Source of the DNA: Vitrella brassicaformis
Taxonomy: Eukaryota; Sar; Vitrellaceae
Direction of reading: 5' to 3'
Length of the DNA: 64,000 nt
Assembly (NCBI GenBank): GCA_001179505.1
Contig: CDMY01000265.1
Span: 9,655 to 73,654, forward strand
Shown here: piece after piece, positions 23,997 to 37,700 of the stretch
Position numbering within the stretch: position 1 is the stretch's first letter
How the letters are laid out: the number at the start of each line of letters is the position of its first letter
Made by a program: the position numbers and the translations under genes
Notes under the pieces: generated by a model
Seen by the model: the letters and a program-made list of their open reading frames with translations, nothing else
The model's database searches: none
Told to the model about the DNA's origin: nothing

Positions 23997-25462
23997 CATT
24001 GTCCGCCCAGCCCATCCATCGTCTGTCTGTGTGTCTGTCTGTCTGTCTGTCTGTCTGTATTGTTGTCTGTTCATGTATGTGCGTATAGCACTCACCAAAA
24101 TGGGTGTGCGAGCACTTGCACGATCGAAGGGCGCATCGCGGGGTCATCAGCCGTCATGCTGTCGATCAGCTCCATCACATCGGCCGACAAGTTCATCCGC
24201 CAGAAGGGCGTCCGCACGTACGGTCGCATGACGTCACGGGTGGCGGGGTCATGCCCGAACTCCAGCAGCATGCGCAACATCTGGCCCAGTGAGTACACGG
24301 TGGCCTTGTGTGGATCGAAGAACGTATGCGGACTGGCTGCCTGCATTGCAATACAAGTGGATAGGGAGAGATACAGACAGATGAATGACGTCTGTCCAGT
24401 CCTTCATGTCCGTGTGCGCCTGTGACATACTATGTACGCAGGTAGGCATACATACGTACTTCCGGTGACATGTAGAACTCAACTCCGTGTGGATCCAGCC
24501 CGCTTCCGACCAGCCGCTGGGACGGATCACGCAGAGAGAGACCATTTGTGGCCGGCGTGAAGAACTGCACCAATTCAAAGTCGACCAGCTTTGGGCAGCC
24601 GTCCGCATCAAAGACTATGTTGTCGAGGTGCTGGTCTCTGAAGGAATCAAGTACACGCACACACATCATATTTATCTAACCCATGCTTCCTCCGTCCACC
24701 CGCACACACATCTGTCTGTCTGTCTGTCTGCTGCCTGGCGTGGGCTGGTCTCTCGTTGATTGATTCAAATCCCTACCCTTGGTACAGTCCCTTGGCGAGT
24801 AGTTGGGCGTAGGTCTCAACAACGGGCCGCATCCATTGGCGCGCCTCCCACTCGTACACCGCCGACCTGCCGAACTCGTCCAGGTACTCGCCGGTCCTCA
24901 GGCGCTCCATCAAGCTGCCACCGGGCAGCAACTCAAACTCCAAGTGGCTGTTTTTGTCCATGTGGTAGGCCTGAAATGCACATAACCATCCACATGACAT
25001 GGACACGCACCATACCGTCCCGTATGCATTGCCTTTCTTTTCACTCATGCTCTCACCCACGGCACGTACCCTCTTGAGCTTGACCACGCCCTTGATGTCG
25101 CTTGCGGCCTCGAGGGCCCGAATCTCGCGCTGGACGTACGGCATCCAGTCGCTGCCGTCGCCGCCAAACTCCTCCCAGTCGCAATTGGCCCTCGTCCGGA
25201 CGGCCACGATCTCTCCCGTGTCCTTGTTGCGGGCCTTGCTGCACAACGCGTTGGCGCCATTGTTGATGACGCTGAGGAACTCCAAATGATCGTCTGGGAA
25301 GTCACCGATGTCGTCGTTGAACCAGGAGAGGTCATACTGGTCGATGGCGTCCGGGCTCCTTGATGGAGGCGGCACGCGAGAGCAGCAATGACGGAACCGG
25401 GGGGACGGGCGCGAATACAGCCAACGAAGGGTGCTTTGGACGCATTGGCCCATGCACGCCAT
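23657..25462 (-). CDS. Divergent protein kinase / probable pseudokinase, copy 2
   Basis: A close paralogue of copy 1 with the same exon layout, from ATG 25462. The VAIK lysine position reads VAVRTRAN, the catalytic loop is YQGDQHLDNIVFD (HRD changed to QGD) and the DFG position is again LVDFELVQFF. Compared with copy 1 it has a longer GSLMERLRTGEYLDEFGRS segment and a longer activation region (TPATNGLSLRDPSQRLVGSG) before VEFYMSPE. The kinase core ends with DPAMRPSIVQVLAHPFW. The last exon starts with FGQGGVTSPVTSPEVQP and continues as a Pro-rich tail with no resemblance to the copy 1 tail beyond its first residues; the stop is at 23657. Its start codon is 282 bp from that of UTP20, in divergent orientation. 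Confidence 0.82.
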
Positions 25463-25744
25463 CGTCAAGGGATGGGGTCAACGGGAGATGAGGGGAAGAG
25501 ATAATCAAAGCAGAATTTGACGAGGGATGAATTGGCACGCAGGCCTCAGAAGACAAGAGCCGCCAGCGGGACTCTGGAAGATCTGCTCGAAGCCTGAAAT
25601 CTTGCGAGCTCACAACTGCGAGCTTTTTGCAGATCTGGTCATGTCCCTCCGATTTGAATAGAAGCGTCTGGCGACGATCACGCCGCAGGTTATTGACGAA
25701 TCCGTGACCTGTAGTCATCTCTGATCCCGGTTGTCGGCCAATCG
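25463..25744. promoter_or_regulatory. Divergent kinase 2 / UTP20 intergenic region
   Basis: 282 bp. It contains two TGCGAGCT elements (25603-25610 and 25617-25624) and AGATCTG at about 25579 and 25634. The kinase-proximal part is related to the sequence upstream of kinase 1, so part of it was duplicated with the gene. Confidence 0.4.
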
Positions 25745-28700
25745 ATGGAGTCAGACGCCCAGGTGAAATGTCTGGCGGGCGACGACTCATCCGACCGCTT
25801 CCGCTTCCTCTCCTTCGCTGAGCGCATCGCCCGCATCGACGTCAACGTCATCCACAGATCGGAGGGAGAGGCCATCTATCGTCCTCCAGTGGCCGACACA
25901 CAACAGCAAGATGGCGAGGGCGAGAGCGGCCTCACGATGGACGCCGCCATGCGGTCGACCCACTTCAGCGCGGCGCTGCAGCACTTCCGCTCAATCAACC
26001 GGTCGCTTGACTTTTCGGAGGTGGCCGTGGCGCTGTGGCCCTACGCGCAGTCGATGCCTTTGGTGGTATTCCACCTGGGCAAGATCGTCGATGTGCTGCT
26101 CGAGGGGGTGCGGACGAGCGCCATTGCGGCGCTGGAGCCAATCATGAGTCTGCTGGGCATACTCGTCAGGGTAAACAAGATGCAGCTCTACGTGTCAGCC
26201 ATGCCAGCCAGGCATGGCAGACACCCATCCATCTCTCTCTCCCTCTCTCTCTGTGTGTGTGTGTGTGTGTTGTGTGTCAGGATGTGCGTGCGGATTTTGA
26301 GGCGTACGTGCCGGTTGTGCTGTCGGGTGTGGTGGAGAGGGTCGAGAGGCAGCCCCGCGAGCCGGCCGTCATCGAACCCGCATTCACCTGCCTCGCCTAC
26401 GTCTTCAGGTACACACACACACATACACATACACACAAGGCATCCGTGCGCACCGTGTACCCTTGTTTCCGTGGCCCACTCAGGTTTCTGTCCAAATCCA
26501 TCTTGGCTGACCTCTGTGGCTATCTGTCGTCCTACGGCCGCCTCCTGCGGCAGCCCTACCCATTTGTCCGCTACTTCGCCGCAGAGAGCCTCGCCTTCGT
26601 CTTTCGCAAGCTGACGCCGCCTAAATGGCCGAAAGCGCTGAGGGCGCTGCTGGAGACACTCGACAATGGCCACAGGTGGACCGCAAAGCACAAAGGCTGG
26701 CCGACAACACGGGTATCTTCCACTTAATGGTTGTGTGTGTGGGTCTCGGTTTGTCTGTGTGTGTGTGTGTGTCAGCCTGTCAGCTGCGGAGCTGTCCTAC
26801 CAGGCTGACGCCATCAGCGTGATCCTGTTCGAGTCGCTCAAGGGCATCCAGCACACATTCACCTCCAAGCTGCCGGCTGTCATCGACGCACTCCTGCGCA
26901 TGCTGGAGACCCACTATGCTACCAATGGCGGGCAGGTCGGGGATGAGAGCCATGGCGGGCAGAGGTGGCTTGAGATGGCTGTGAGGGGCGCGCTGGTCCG
27001 CATGAGGCTGCACACGGAGACTGTCGATGGTGAGGGCTCGGCGGAGATACTCGCGGTGGTTCGGAAGACGATCCAGCGGCTGCAGGTGAGAGGCAAGGAA
27101 CGCAGGCATACCATACATCTGTGTGCTGTGGCTCGCTTACGCGTCTCTCTCTCGTCTCATTTCTCAGAGTGAGCTGCAGGCCGACAACAAGGCCGCCACG
27201 ATGTGCAATGGGAATGGGCCGGAGCATGATCACCATGAGATGGGTGGTGAGTCGTTTGAGGCCCTCCTGATGAACCAAGAAGATGATGAGGCCATGCACG
27301 ACGACCAACAAGACAACAAGCAAGACACCAGCCCGCTGGGCCGCGCCTCCCTGCTCACCTTCCTCATCGAGTGCACCGTCGGCTGGGTGTGGTGGAAACC
27401 ACGGCTCAAGGGGACCTTTGACGCATACGTCAGCGACACCCTCCCCCTGCTCTTCACGAGCGCGTCCATCGCCCCCTCGCTCCCAACGCCATGCGACCAA
27501 CACGTCTGGTACGCGGCCCACAAGGCGGCCTGCTGCCTGTGGATGGCCCTGCCGACCAGTGTGGCGCAGTACCAGCACGTACCGCAGCGAGAGATCCTGT
27601 GCCAGCTGCTGGCCATCTTCCGGGATGCTGTCAAGACGCCACGGCACCGACAGCTGATGGATTGCGGTCCTCTGGCGGTGGACAGGCTGATCACGCCATC
27701 GCCCGTCGACTCTTTCCCCGTGACTGGCCTGCCGCACGCCATCCCCTTGTTGCTGCTGCACGCGCCGTCAGCATGCTCGTCGCTGCTGCTGTCGTCTCTG
27801 GTGGCCGCATACGGACAGAATGCCCTCGTGCACCTGTCTGCTGCGGCGTGGAGAGACCTCTCTCTTTCTGTCATCGGTCTGCTTGGCGGGGGAGAGGTAG
27901 AGGGAAATGACGATCGGGAGAGGTGGGCGTGTCTGCGGCTGGTGAGGGAGGTGACGATGGGGGCGGTCAGGCAGCAGGGACAGGCCGAGTACCTGCTGGC
28001 TGCCCACACAGACGACGGTGACTGTGCACTCGCGCAGTTCGCAAGGTGAGAGGAGCAAGGGCACATTTCGTCAACCCACGTCAGGATACGGCATATGTGC
28101 ATGTGGACATGATGCATGCAGACACGTGGCGGGCATCTACCAGTCCTCCGCTACCAGTGACGCCCCCCCATCCACCCTACACCTGCTCCTGACAGCGGTG
28201 CCCTCCCTCCTGGCCCACCTGCTCACCCTGCCGTCGATCCACCCATCGGTGGCTGACGCATTGAGGGCCGTGAAGGTTCATGACTTGCCAGACGAGCTGA
28301 AGGCGTATGTGGGTGACGATAAGAGAGGCGCAGTGGAGTGGTGGACGGCCGTCGTCGTGGCAACGTGGCTGAGGCGACAAGACGAGCCAATGTTGCTGCA
28401 GCTGATGGTCGAGTGCTTCCAAATGGTAAATTAAAGGAAAAGATGCCGACACGGTCAGGTGGCAGCCAGCAGAATGGCGTGTTCCTTATTTCCCATTCAG
28501 GTGCAGCAGCATCGACCCCACTCCCCGCTCCTCGCCGACCCGGCTGTGCTGTCCCTCATCGCCGCGCCCATCATCCGACAGACCAAAAGCCCCAGCAGCC
28601 ACGTCCGGCTGCTGTCCCTGCAGCTGCTCAAGTGCCTTCCATCCGCAGTACTTGTCTGGCAAGTCGACGTGATGGTGACGACAGCACCGGACGAGGGGCC

Positions 28701-31700
28701 GCCCAGTGTGGAGCGGGATCCGATGGGCTGTGTGGATGTGCGCGTGAGGCACGGCGGTGGCGGTGAGGCAAATGAGACAACGGTGGCTGTTGCGGAGGCG
28801 ATTCTGGGTGAGCTGTGAGTGCGAGAAGGATGGCATGGGCAGAGATACTCACTGGATGGGACATTGAATGGGGATTGCGTGCGTGACAGGGCATTTGGTA
28901 TCTCTCGAGAGCACGCCCAACACTATCGGCCACGAGCGCACCAAGACCTCCCTCATCACCAAGACAGCAGACGCCCTCCTGAGGCTGCCCCCCTCCCCCT
29001 CCCCCTCCCCAGCCGCCCCATCCACGACCACTCTCATACACACAGCCGCCTTCCACGCCATCCTCTCGCAGTACACCGTCAAGTTCACCACACTCTTCCC
29101 CCCAACACTTGAGGCGCTCCGGGCCATCCATCCGATGATCCACAAAGACTACTTCTGGCGCGCTGTGGCTTCAGAAATCCTCAGGGCCACCAATCACATG
29201 CACATGGGGGAGGGTGAGACGGCCGACAGAGTGTTTGTGTCGGGGAGGAAAAAACGCGCCATCACCGCGCAGAGTGCGCGGATGATGGCCGCGGGCAGGA
29301 TGGCTGCTGGCGGTGCTGGCGGGGGTGGGGCTGGAGGGAAGGATGAAGCTGATGGGGGGCAGGTGGCGAGCAGCAGCTGGAGGGACGTCACTGGCGCGCC
29401 TGACTTTGAGGCCAATGGCGTGGAGGGAGTGGTGGAACGAATGTGGAGGTGCGTACACAGACACAACAAAGATGAAGGAGATGAGGACACACAACACACA
29501 AGCAAAATCCTGTGTGTGTGTTTTCCCCTTTGCAGTTCTGAGCTGGATCGGTTTGCCTTCAGCGAGACCGCCCCCTCCCTCCGACACAGATGGCTGTGGA
29601 AGACAATCGAGACACTCGCACCCCGCCTGGCATCATCCAACACCCCCCAAGCCGACGCAGTCGTGCAGTGGGCTGTCCAGTGGGCCGTCCATCTCTCCGC
29701 CCTCCTCACAGAAACCGATCCGGACGACACAGCCGTGGCTGCTGGTGGTCTGTCGTCGCGTGTGGGGCTGAAGGGCCGCGTGTGTGAGTGTCTGAAGGCC
29801 GTGTGTGCGATGGGCAAGCCGGCTGTGGGAGGGGGGAGTGAGTCGGCTGAGCGGCTGGTGGGTCTGTGTGCCCATCGGCTGGTGGGTGTGAGGGACGCTG
29901 AGATGCAGAAGCTGGCACTGCAGCTGCTGAAGGGCTCCCAGCGACTTGGGGCAGTGGTTGGGAAGTACTACACCTCGCTGACCCAGCTAAGCGACGACAA
30001 GGCATTCAGGGACGCTCTGCTGAAGGTGTCGCTCGAGCAGCAACAACAACACCAACACACAGACGACGGCGACCGAGACGAGGGCGAGAGCGATGATGGA
30101 AAGGTGCGTGTGTTGGCTGCGGACCGGCCGGCGGTGATCCCGATCATGATTCGCATCTTGTTGGCCAAGCTGCCTAAGAGAGGGTACGTGGGAACAGCCA
30201 TCCAAGAATGAGTGTGTCGACACGTGGTGTATGGTATGGGGCGTGTGTTGTCTGTGTTTCAGTGGTGGCGGCCAGCCGTCCTTAGCAGCCCGCCGTGCGT
30301 CGGTCTTCAGTTTCTTCTCCCACCTGCCCACAGAGGAGATAGCTTCCCTGCTGACGGTCCTGATGCTGCCTATCTTCACCATCAAAACATCAGCGCAGCA
30401 CAAGTAAGTACCTACCTACAGAGAGACAGACAGCTCGATGTGTCTGTGGTGTGGTGTGCTCGTACGTGTCAGTTCCGAAAGCGACACCGAATTCACGAAG
30501 GAGCGTCTGCTGCACTCGTTCTTCACTCAGCTGGCCTCGGCTGACCCCTCCTCTCCCACCAGTGCTCTCGCGCCCTTCCCCCTCCCGCCCTCGTTCCCCC
30601 TAACACCCACACAGCACCGCGCGGAGCTGCTCGTCGACGGCCAGCACCGGTTGAAGCCCACCGCGCGCATCCTGGGCTTCCTGCACACCCTCAGCGATGT
30701 CATCGGCCAGCTGGAGATGCGGCTCGTCCCGTATGTGGAGTTCCTCATGCATCTGCTCGTGGCCATTCTTCGCTCATACGTCCATCAAGATCAGCAGCAA
30801 GGGGGTGACGGTGAGGGTGAGGGAGACGCCATGGCCGACGACGGAGAGCGTGAAGAGACCCGCGATGAGGATGATGCAGAGCATCGAGTGGGAAGGAGGT
30901 CGTCAGCGGTGCGTCAGGTGGTGCGGCAGTGTCTGTGTCGGATGCACGAGCTGGTGCGGCGGCTGCCGGGGCACTCGGCGTGGCCTAGATGTCTGAAGGA
31001 GGGCCAGGGGGCCTTCAGGGCACTGCTCAAGGCCGTGGTCCCTGCTGCAGGTCAGTGGTCTCAGAGACCACCAGTGAGTGCCACATATAGCCCCCACTCA
31101 CCTCACCCATCCCCTTCTTCTCTGTGCTGTGTGCATCCATCAGGTTCGTTGAAGTCCTCTGCGATTGTGGACTTGGTGTGCAGCTGGTCGCACCAGGAGC
31201 CCCTGTTCTGTCTGTACGAGGCCGTGCTGCCGGACGCCCTGCCGCTGCTCTTTAGCACCCTGGCGGCGGGCAGCGTGGAGGCGAGAATGCGGAAGGACAA
31301 AATCACGCCGCAAGTGGTGGACCAAATTATCAAGGTACTTAAGGAAAGGTTTAGGTGTGAATGTGGCCGTGGGTGTCTGTAGCCAGCTACGTGACATAAA
31401 TCCTCCGTGTGCGTGTGATTATGTGTGTGTGTGTATGTGTGTGTGTGCGTGTGCCTGCAGGTGGCCCTTCGGCTGTGCAAGGGTGGTGTGCTGGACTCGC
31501 GCAAGGCCAGGAGGGAGGCGCACCGCATGGTCGAGGCAAAGCGGAACAAACGACGCAGGAAGAAATGGAAAGTAAGCGAGCGACAGAGACAGAGAGACCT
31601 CACCACCACCACCCACACCGTCTTTCATCCCTCAGGAGGGCGGCGATTCTTCATCTGAAGAAGATGAGCAGGATGAAGGTGAGGCCGTCTTGGAGATCCA

Positions 31701-34700
31701 GGAGGCAGACGACGCCCCAGCCCCCATGGCGGTCGAAGAAACCGAAACCGACCAGGGGCGGATGACAGAGGTGGCGGCGCTGCGTGCGGCCATTGCGGCG
31801 GGCAGGAGGGTCCTCGCGCCTCATGTGGACGCACTCCTGCAGCCCATGCAGGTGAGTGAGACAGATGACCACCCTGTCTGTCCACACATAAATTTGCACA
31901 TCAATCACATCACACACCACCCATACGTGTGTGTGTTTGTGTGTCAGGTGTTGATATCGAATCGGCGCAAGTATGGGTGCTCGGCCTCGTCAGTCCGCAG
32001 GACAGCCGCCGGGGGGGGCAGTGCTAGCAGCAGTGGCAGTGTGGTGTCCGTCGGGGAGCTGGAGCTCATGTCGCTCGTCGCCAACGACTGCTCTGTACGC
32101 CACGCCAGCCACACACACCAGCCCCCCACCACCCCCTCTCCCTCTCTCCCTCTCTGTGTGTGATTGTGTGGTCAGTCCCCAGTGACGGCTCTGCACCTGC
32201 TGCCCCTCCTCCAGTCGTCCCTCCCCCCTCCCACATCCACACAGGCGTCACAGAGGTTTGCCTCTCGTGCGGTGGCTGCGGCGGCCCAGCGGATGATGCT
32301 CGTCCTGCAGTCGATGCGGCACCTCATGGTGGGGCCGCTGGTGGTGGCTGGTGGAGGTGTGGAGGGGGTGGATGGTGGCAGGGAGGTGCTGAGGGGGGTG
32401 CAGACACACATGAAGAGATACTTGCAGGTGAGTGAGAACCGAGCGGATCCATCCATCCATCCATCCACCCACTTGTATGTGGTGTGTGGTGTGGTGTGTG
32501 GTGTGCTGGTTGTTCGTGCAGACGGTGCAAGATCTGCCGTGCCGGGCGTCTCTCGCCCAGCTGTGGCTGACCACAGACATCCTCCTCGCCACACACGCCC
32601 CGACCACCGCCTCACCGACCAACCACCTGGTCAGCTACGTCAGTGCCACAGACGCACAGGCACACGCCAGGCTGTGGAACGACCCCGCCGCCGTCACACG
32701 AGAGCTATTCGGCGTGGGTCAAGGTGGTGGTGGTGGTGGTGTGTGGGAGATCTGTGCTGCCCATCTGCTGGTGGCCCTCAATGCCTTGCGGCGTGGGCAG
32801 CTGACTTCGGAGCCTGACTTCGACTTGCACGTGCAGCTGCTGGGAGAGTTCTGTGACAAACACGTCATGCCCACCACCACCACCACAGCAGCAGCGGCAG
32901 CAGCAGCGGCTGACGGCCCACAGCCGATGCCTCCCCGTGTGTGGGAGTGCGTTGTGCGTCATGTGCTGTTCCTTATCAGTGGGGCAGAGGTGGATATTGG
33001 CGTCAGACAGGTAGTACCCTCCGAAGCCCGCCACACACCCTTCTCTCTCTCTCTCTCTCTGTATGTGTCCTCTTTGTGCATCTATGTATCTGTCAGATGT
33101 GTGTGCGGGTTTTGCACCGGCTGGCCGACAGAATCGCCGCCTTTGCGTCCGCTCTCCGCCAGGCCATGGGCACCGACACACACGGCCACCAGGATCTCCA
33201 CGCCGCTCTCACGTCTCCCGGCACCGATCTGCTCACCGAGGCCGTCCAGTGCTCCTCTGTGTGTGAGCACGTCTTTGGGGTGGTGCTGCCCACCATGAGG
33301 CGGCTGTTCCGACACTCTGACGAGGGCGTTCAGCGGTCGGCCTTCCAGGTGCTGTCACACTACATCCGGACGATCGGGCCACATCTCGCGACGCTGCCCC
33401 TGCCTTTGCCGTCATCATCAAAGCACGCACTCATCGACAGAGGTGGTGAGGAAAGAGAGAGAGAGAGATAGAGCTCTAGCCCCCCGTGTGTGGACCATGT
33501 GTGCTGATGGACCGATGTTTTGTAGGTGTGGAGAGAGCCTCCGCAGGAGATGGTGAGCTTGTGAGTCACATGTATGGGGACGCGGAGTTGTACAGCAGGA
33601 GGGTGGAGGGGCGAAGGGCGGCGCTGCACACCAACCTCATGGCCGTCATCAAGACCAGCAGCAGCACAGGCGAAGAAGGCGGCGATCTGTTTGGCGAGCT
33701 GCTGCACCTGCAGCGTCACAGGAGGGCGAGAGCCCTCATACTCCTAACCAAGTAGGCACATACATTTCCATTTCATGACACCCTCCCCATCCATCCGTCG
33801 CACACACCGCATGCACCGGGCCGCACCGGTGCGTTCGCTGTACGGTACGTGTGTGTCATCTATCTATCCATCAGGGCGGCCAAGTCAGGGCAGCTGCAGC
33901 GGTCCACCCTCACCCACTTCTGCCTACCGCTCTGCATGCACGCCATCCTTCAGGCAGGGCACGCACCCCCTCCACACACACACCCACACCCATACACATA
34001 CACACACACATTCTTCTCCCCATCTGACTGACACACACGTTGTTCAGAGGTCAGCCCGGAAGGAGACCTACGATTCTTCCCTGTGTGAGGTGGGCCTCAC
34101 CTGTCTGTCCGAGCTGGCGGCGCGAGTGTCGTGGACAACGGCACTGTCGACTGTGCGGACGCTGGCCAACGCACTGAAGAAGACGTCAGAACGGGAGAAA
34201 CCCATCGTCAGGGCCATCTGCAAGTACGTGGCGGCACAGAGAGGGATACCTTTGGCTGGCCATGGTTGGGTGGATGTCATGTGGTGTGGTGTGTTGTGGT
34301 GTGTGGTCAGGGTGCTGGGGAGTTTCGACTACCACCTGCCTGACGCACTGGCGACCTTCAAGGGCAGCAAGGACGCGCAGCACGGCAGCAGGGTCAGTCA
34401 GCCATTGCATACGCGACGGACAGTGGACGGGGTGTGGTGTGCTGTGTGGGGTGCAGGTGTTGGATGCTGTTCGGAGAGAGGCCGCCACCACCAGCAGCAG
34501 CAGCAGCGGCCAGGAGGGCCAGCAGCCTGACACCGACGAGCAGCAAGAGGCGGAGGACCAGGACCAACAAGAACAAGAACAAGAGCAGGAGCAGCACCAA
34601 GAAGACACAGAAGGTGCCGCAGCCACACAAACCGACGAAGCGCAGACAAAGTGAGTACATCCGCACGGCCCACACCCACATGACCAGATCCACACCTCTG

Positions 34701-37700
34701 CTGCCTTTCCTGCACAACAAACACCCACAGGCAGGAGGCCATCCAGTCGGCGATCCGGAAGCGCATCTTGCCCCTCCTGCGGTCGCTGCTGCTGGAGAAG
34801 AGCAGGGCCGCACAAACTCCCGTCCACCACTATGCCCCCAAACACCGTCGCGACGACAAGGCCGACACGGGGGCAGGTGGTGGTGGGGTGGTCCGTGTGG
34901 CCGTGGCGGGCATCATGCTCCAGGTCAGTCAGTCGGATCAGTCAGCTCTCTCGTGTGTGTGTGTCGTCGTGTCTGTCAAGGATGAATGTGCTGCCTGCCT
35001 GCCTGTGTGTTGGCTGGTGTCTGGTGTCAGGTGTCGCGCTACTTGCCTGTCGATGAGTTCCATGGAGAGCTGCCGCGGCTGACTAGGATGCTCTGCACAT
35101 GCCTCAGGTAGTAGGTGCACACACGTACCGACCAACACACACGAAAGTCTTGTGTGGTGTGGTGTGCAGGTCGCGTGACGTTGCCGAGCGCCGCACCGCA
35201 CGGGCTGCAATCTGCCAGGTACGTACGTGGGTACGTGGGTAAGAACAAACCTGGGCGAGGGGGCCAATCTACCTTAGGCTTCCCGATGTGTGTGGTGTGT
35301 GGTGACATACATAGGTTGCCCATGCACTGGGCCCCTCGTACTTCGCCTGGCTGGTGTCGGAGCTCTCGGGACAGCTGACCAGAGGCTATCAGGTGCTACC
35401 TACCCTACGTGTGGGCCTTGCCAGGCTGAACACCACACCACAGCCATCAATCACTGTTTTTGTCGCTGGTGATCAGGTGCCCGTGTTGGTCTTCACAGTG
35501 CACGCCGCACTCCGGGCTGTGGTCGAGGGCAAACCCGATCACAAGGAGCAAGAGCAGGAGACGGACGGCACACGCACGTCAGCAGCAGCAGCAGCAGCAG
35601 CAGAGAGTGAGGGTGAGTTCACTGGGTCACTCGACGACGCACTGCAGTGGATTCTGCCACTCGTCACACAGGTGAGGGAGGGAGGGAGGGAGGGAGGGAG
35701 GGACCTGCGCTATCTACGCGGCTGCGCCCATGTGTGTGACATCCCTGTCTGTCTGTGTGCAGGAGCTGGACCGTCTGGTCGACCCCGACCGCCCGGATGT
35801 CGACGCCATGGCTGAGGGGGCATTCAGCAAAGTAATTAAGCAGGGGCACTGCCCGCAAAGCCACGTGCAGCATGACTGTCAAGCACTCGTGTGTGTAGGT
35901 GGTAGAGGCCAAGCACCTGAGGGGGCCGGAGATGCTGGAGATGCTCGCCAAGACCCTCACTAAAGACAAATGCGAAAACGAACTCATCGGGTGCATTTGC
36001 AATGCAACGCCTGATCATGCCACCCACCCACCCCATGGAGCAATCAATCCACACACATACGTATCTCTCTGTGCTGTGGTGGGTGGTCTGTCATCTGTCA
36101 GTTTCCTGTGCGGTTTGTTGAGCGGCACGGCGTACGAGAGGGAGGGCGGCGAGGTCAGCCGCACGTTCTCACACAAGTACCTCCACAGATGCCGAGAGCT
36201 GCTCCAGAGGGTAGGTACCCATGCTCACCTGCACACACCACACCACACACCCCTATGTGTCTGTTGGTGTCAATCGCAGTCGATCCAAGGCCTCTCGGCG
36301 AACCCCTCCTTCCCTCCCGCCTCCCTCCTGCTGCTCTCCCGCCACCTCATCGCCCTCTCCCTCTCGCTCACACACCCATCCCACCCCACACACCCGGACG
36401 ACCTACCTTTCATACGCAAGGCCACAAACAACAATACCACCAGCGCCCCTGACACCACCACCAGCACCCAGCAGCAACAAGAAGACGACTGGCAGGAGGG
36501 CGAAGCGCAGAGGCGCGTGAGGGCCATGCGCGACGAATATGTCTCTCTGCAGCCAGGTGCGGCGAGGGGCCGGGGGCCGCTGGACGGCGTCAAGCGAGGA
36601 AGGGGGTTTGACAAGAAGGTCCGGGGGGCGGTGCTGGGGCAGGCGGGGCTGCGCCTGCTGCTCCTCGCCATGAAGCGCTTCCAGGCCTCCAACACGGCCA
36701 TGGAAGGGATGGAGAGTCTGGTGCCTTACGTGATGGAGTGTTTCTGCAGCAAGGAGAACGACGTCTACGGCGAGGCCGCCAGGGTGCTCTGGCGAATGCA
36801 GCTGGTCGGCAGGAGGAATGAGGCTCTGAGGGAGGCCATGCAGAACAACGCCAGACGAGTGGCAAACACCATACTCAGGTACCCCTCCCCCCACCCACAC
36901 ACAGACAGAGCGGTCCCTTTCCATCTCTCTCTCTCCCTGTGTGTGTGTGTCACCTGCACACAGGTTGTTTGAGACGATGAGCGGCGCGGGCCAGTCGTCG
37001 TCGGCCGGTGACATCATCCCGACCACCACTCGGCTACTGGCCTCCCTCCTGGCCGACCCGCAGTCCAGCAAGTGGTTCGACCCACTCATCACACAACACC
37101 AACAGCAACAGCAACAACAACAACGGGCTAATGGCGAGGGGGCCAAGGGCCGGAAACGGGCCCCGCAGGAGAGCGAGGGCGAGCGCGTCATGGAGGGGCG
37201 CGCGCTGCTTTCCGCTCTGCTCTCTCAGGTCACATACATGGCGCCATTTGGCTTACACAAGCACCTGTGGATGCCTGTGTGTGTGCAGATCCAGGTGTCC
37301 TTGAGCGACGCCCGGCTGCAGTCGTCTGCCTTGCAGCTGTTCCGTCGGGTGTTGCTGCTCAAGCACAAAGACGAGACGCTCAAGTCGTTCGGCCTGGCCA
37401 GTCAGGTGTACCAGTGCGTCGACAGGGTCGCCGAGCTGCTCGTGCAGACACACGACAAGAGCGTGGCGGCGGTGTGCTCCAAGATCTACGTGGAGTTCGT
37501 GCTGACCTTCCCCATGTCCAACAAGGTGCAGTCGTTCCGCGTCAGCCACCTGATCAAGAGCCTGAGCTACCCGCAGCCACAGGGGCGGCAGAATGTCCTC
37601 AACGCATTACACGCACTCCTGGTCATCCAGCCAGCCAGATGCACACCAGACAACACAAGGCTATACAGCACCACCCGTCACCATGCTGTTATCGTGTTCG

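Noticed and set aside
23904-24425. Plus-strand frames of 155-205 codons across the kinase genes
   Set aside because: They are complements of the kinase exons, and both copies show the same shadow frames.
32164-32817. 217-codon frame suggesting a separate gene inside the UTP20 region
   Set aside because: It joins UTP20 exon sequence to an intron and then to a wrong frame; the UTP20 exons on either side read in phase without it.
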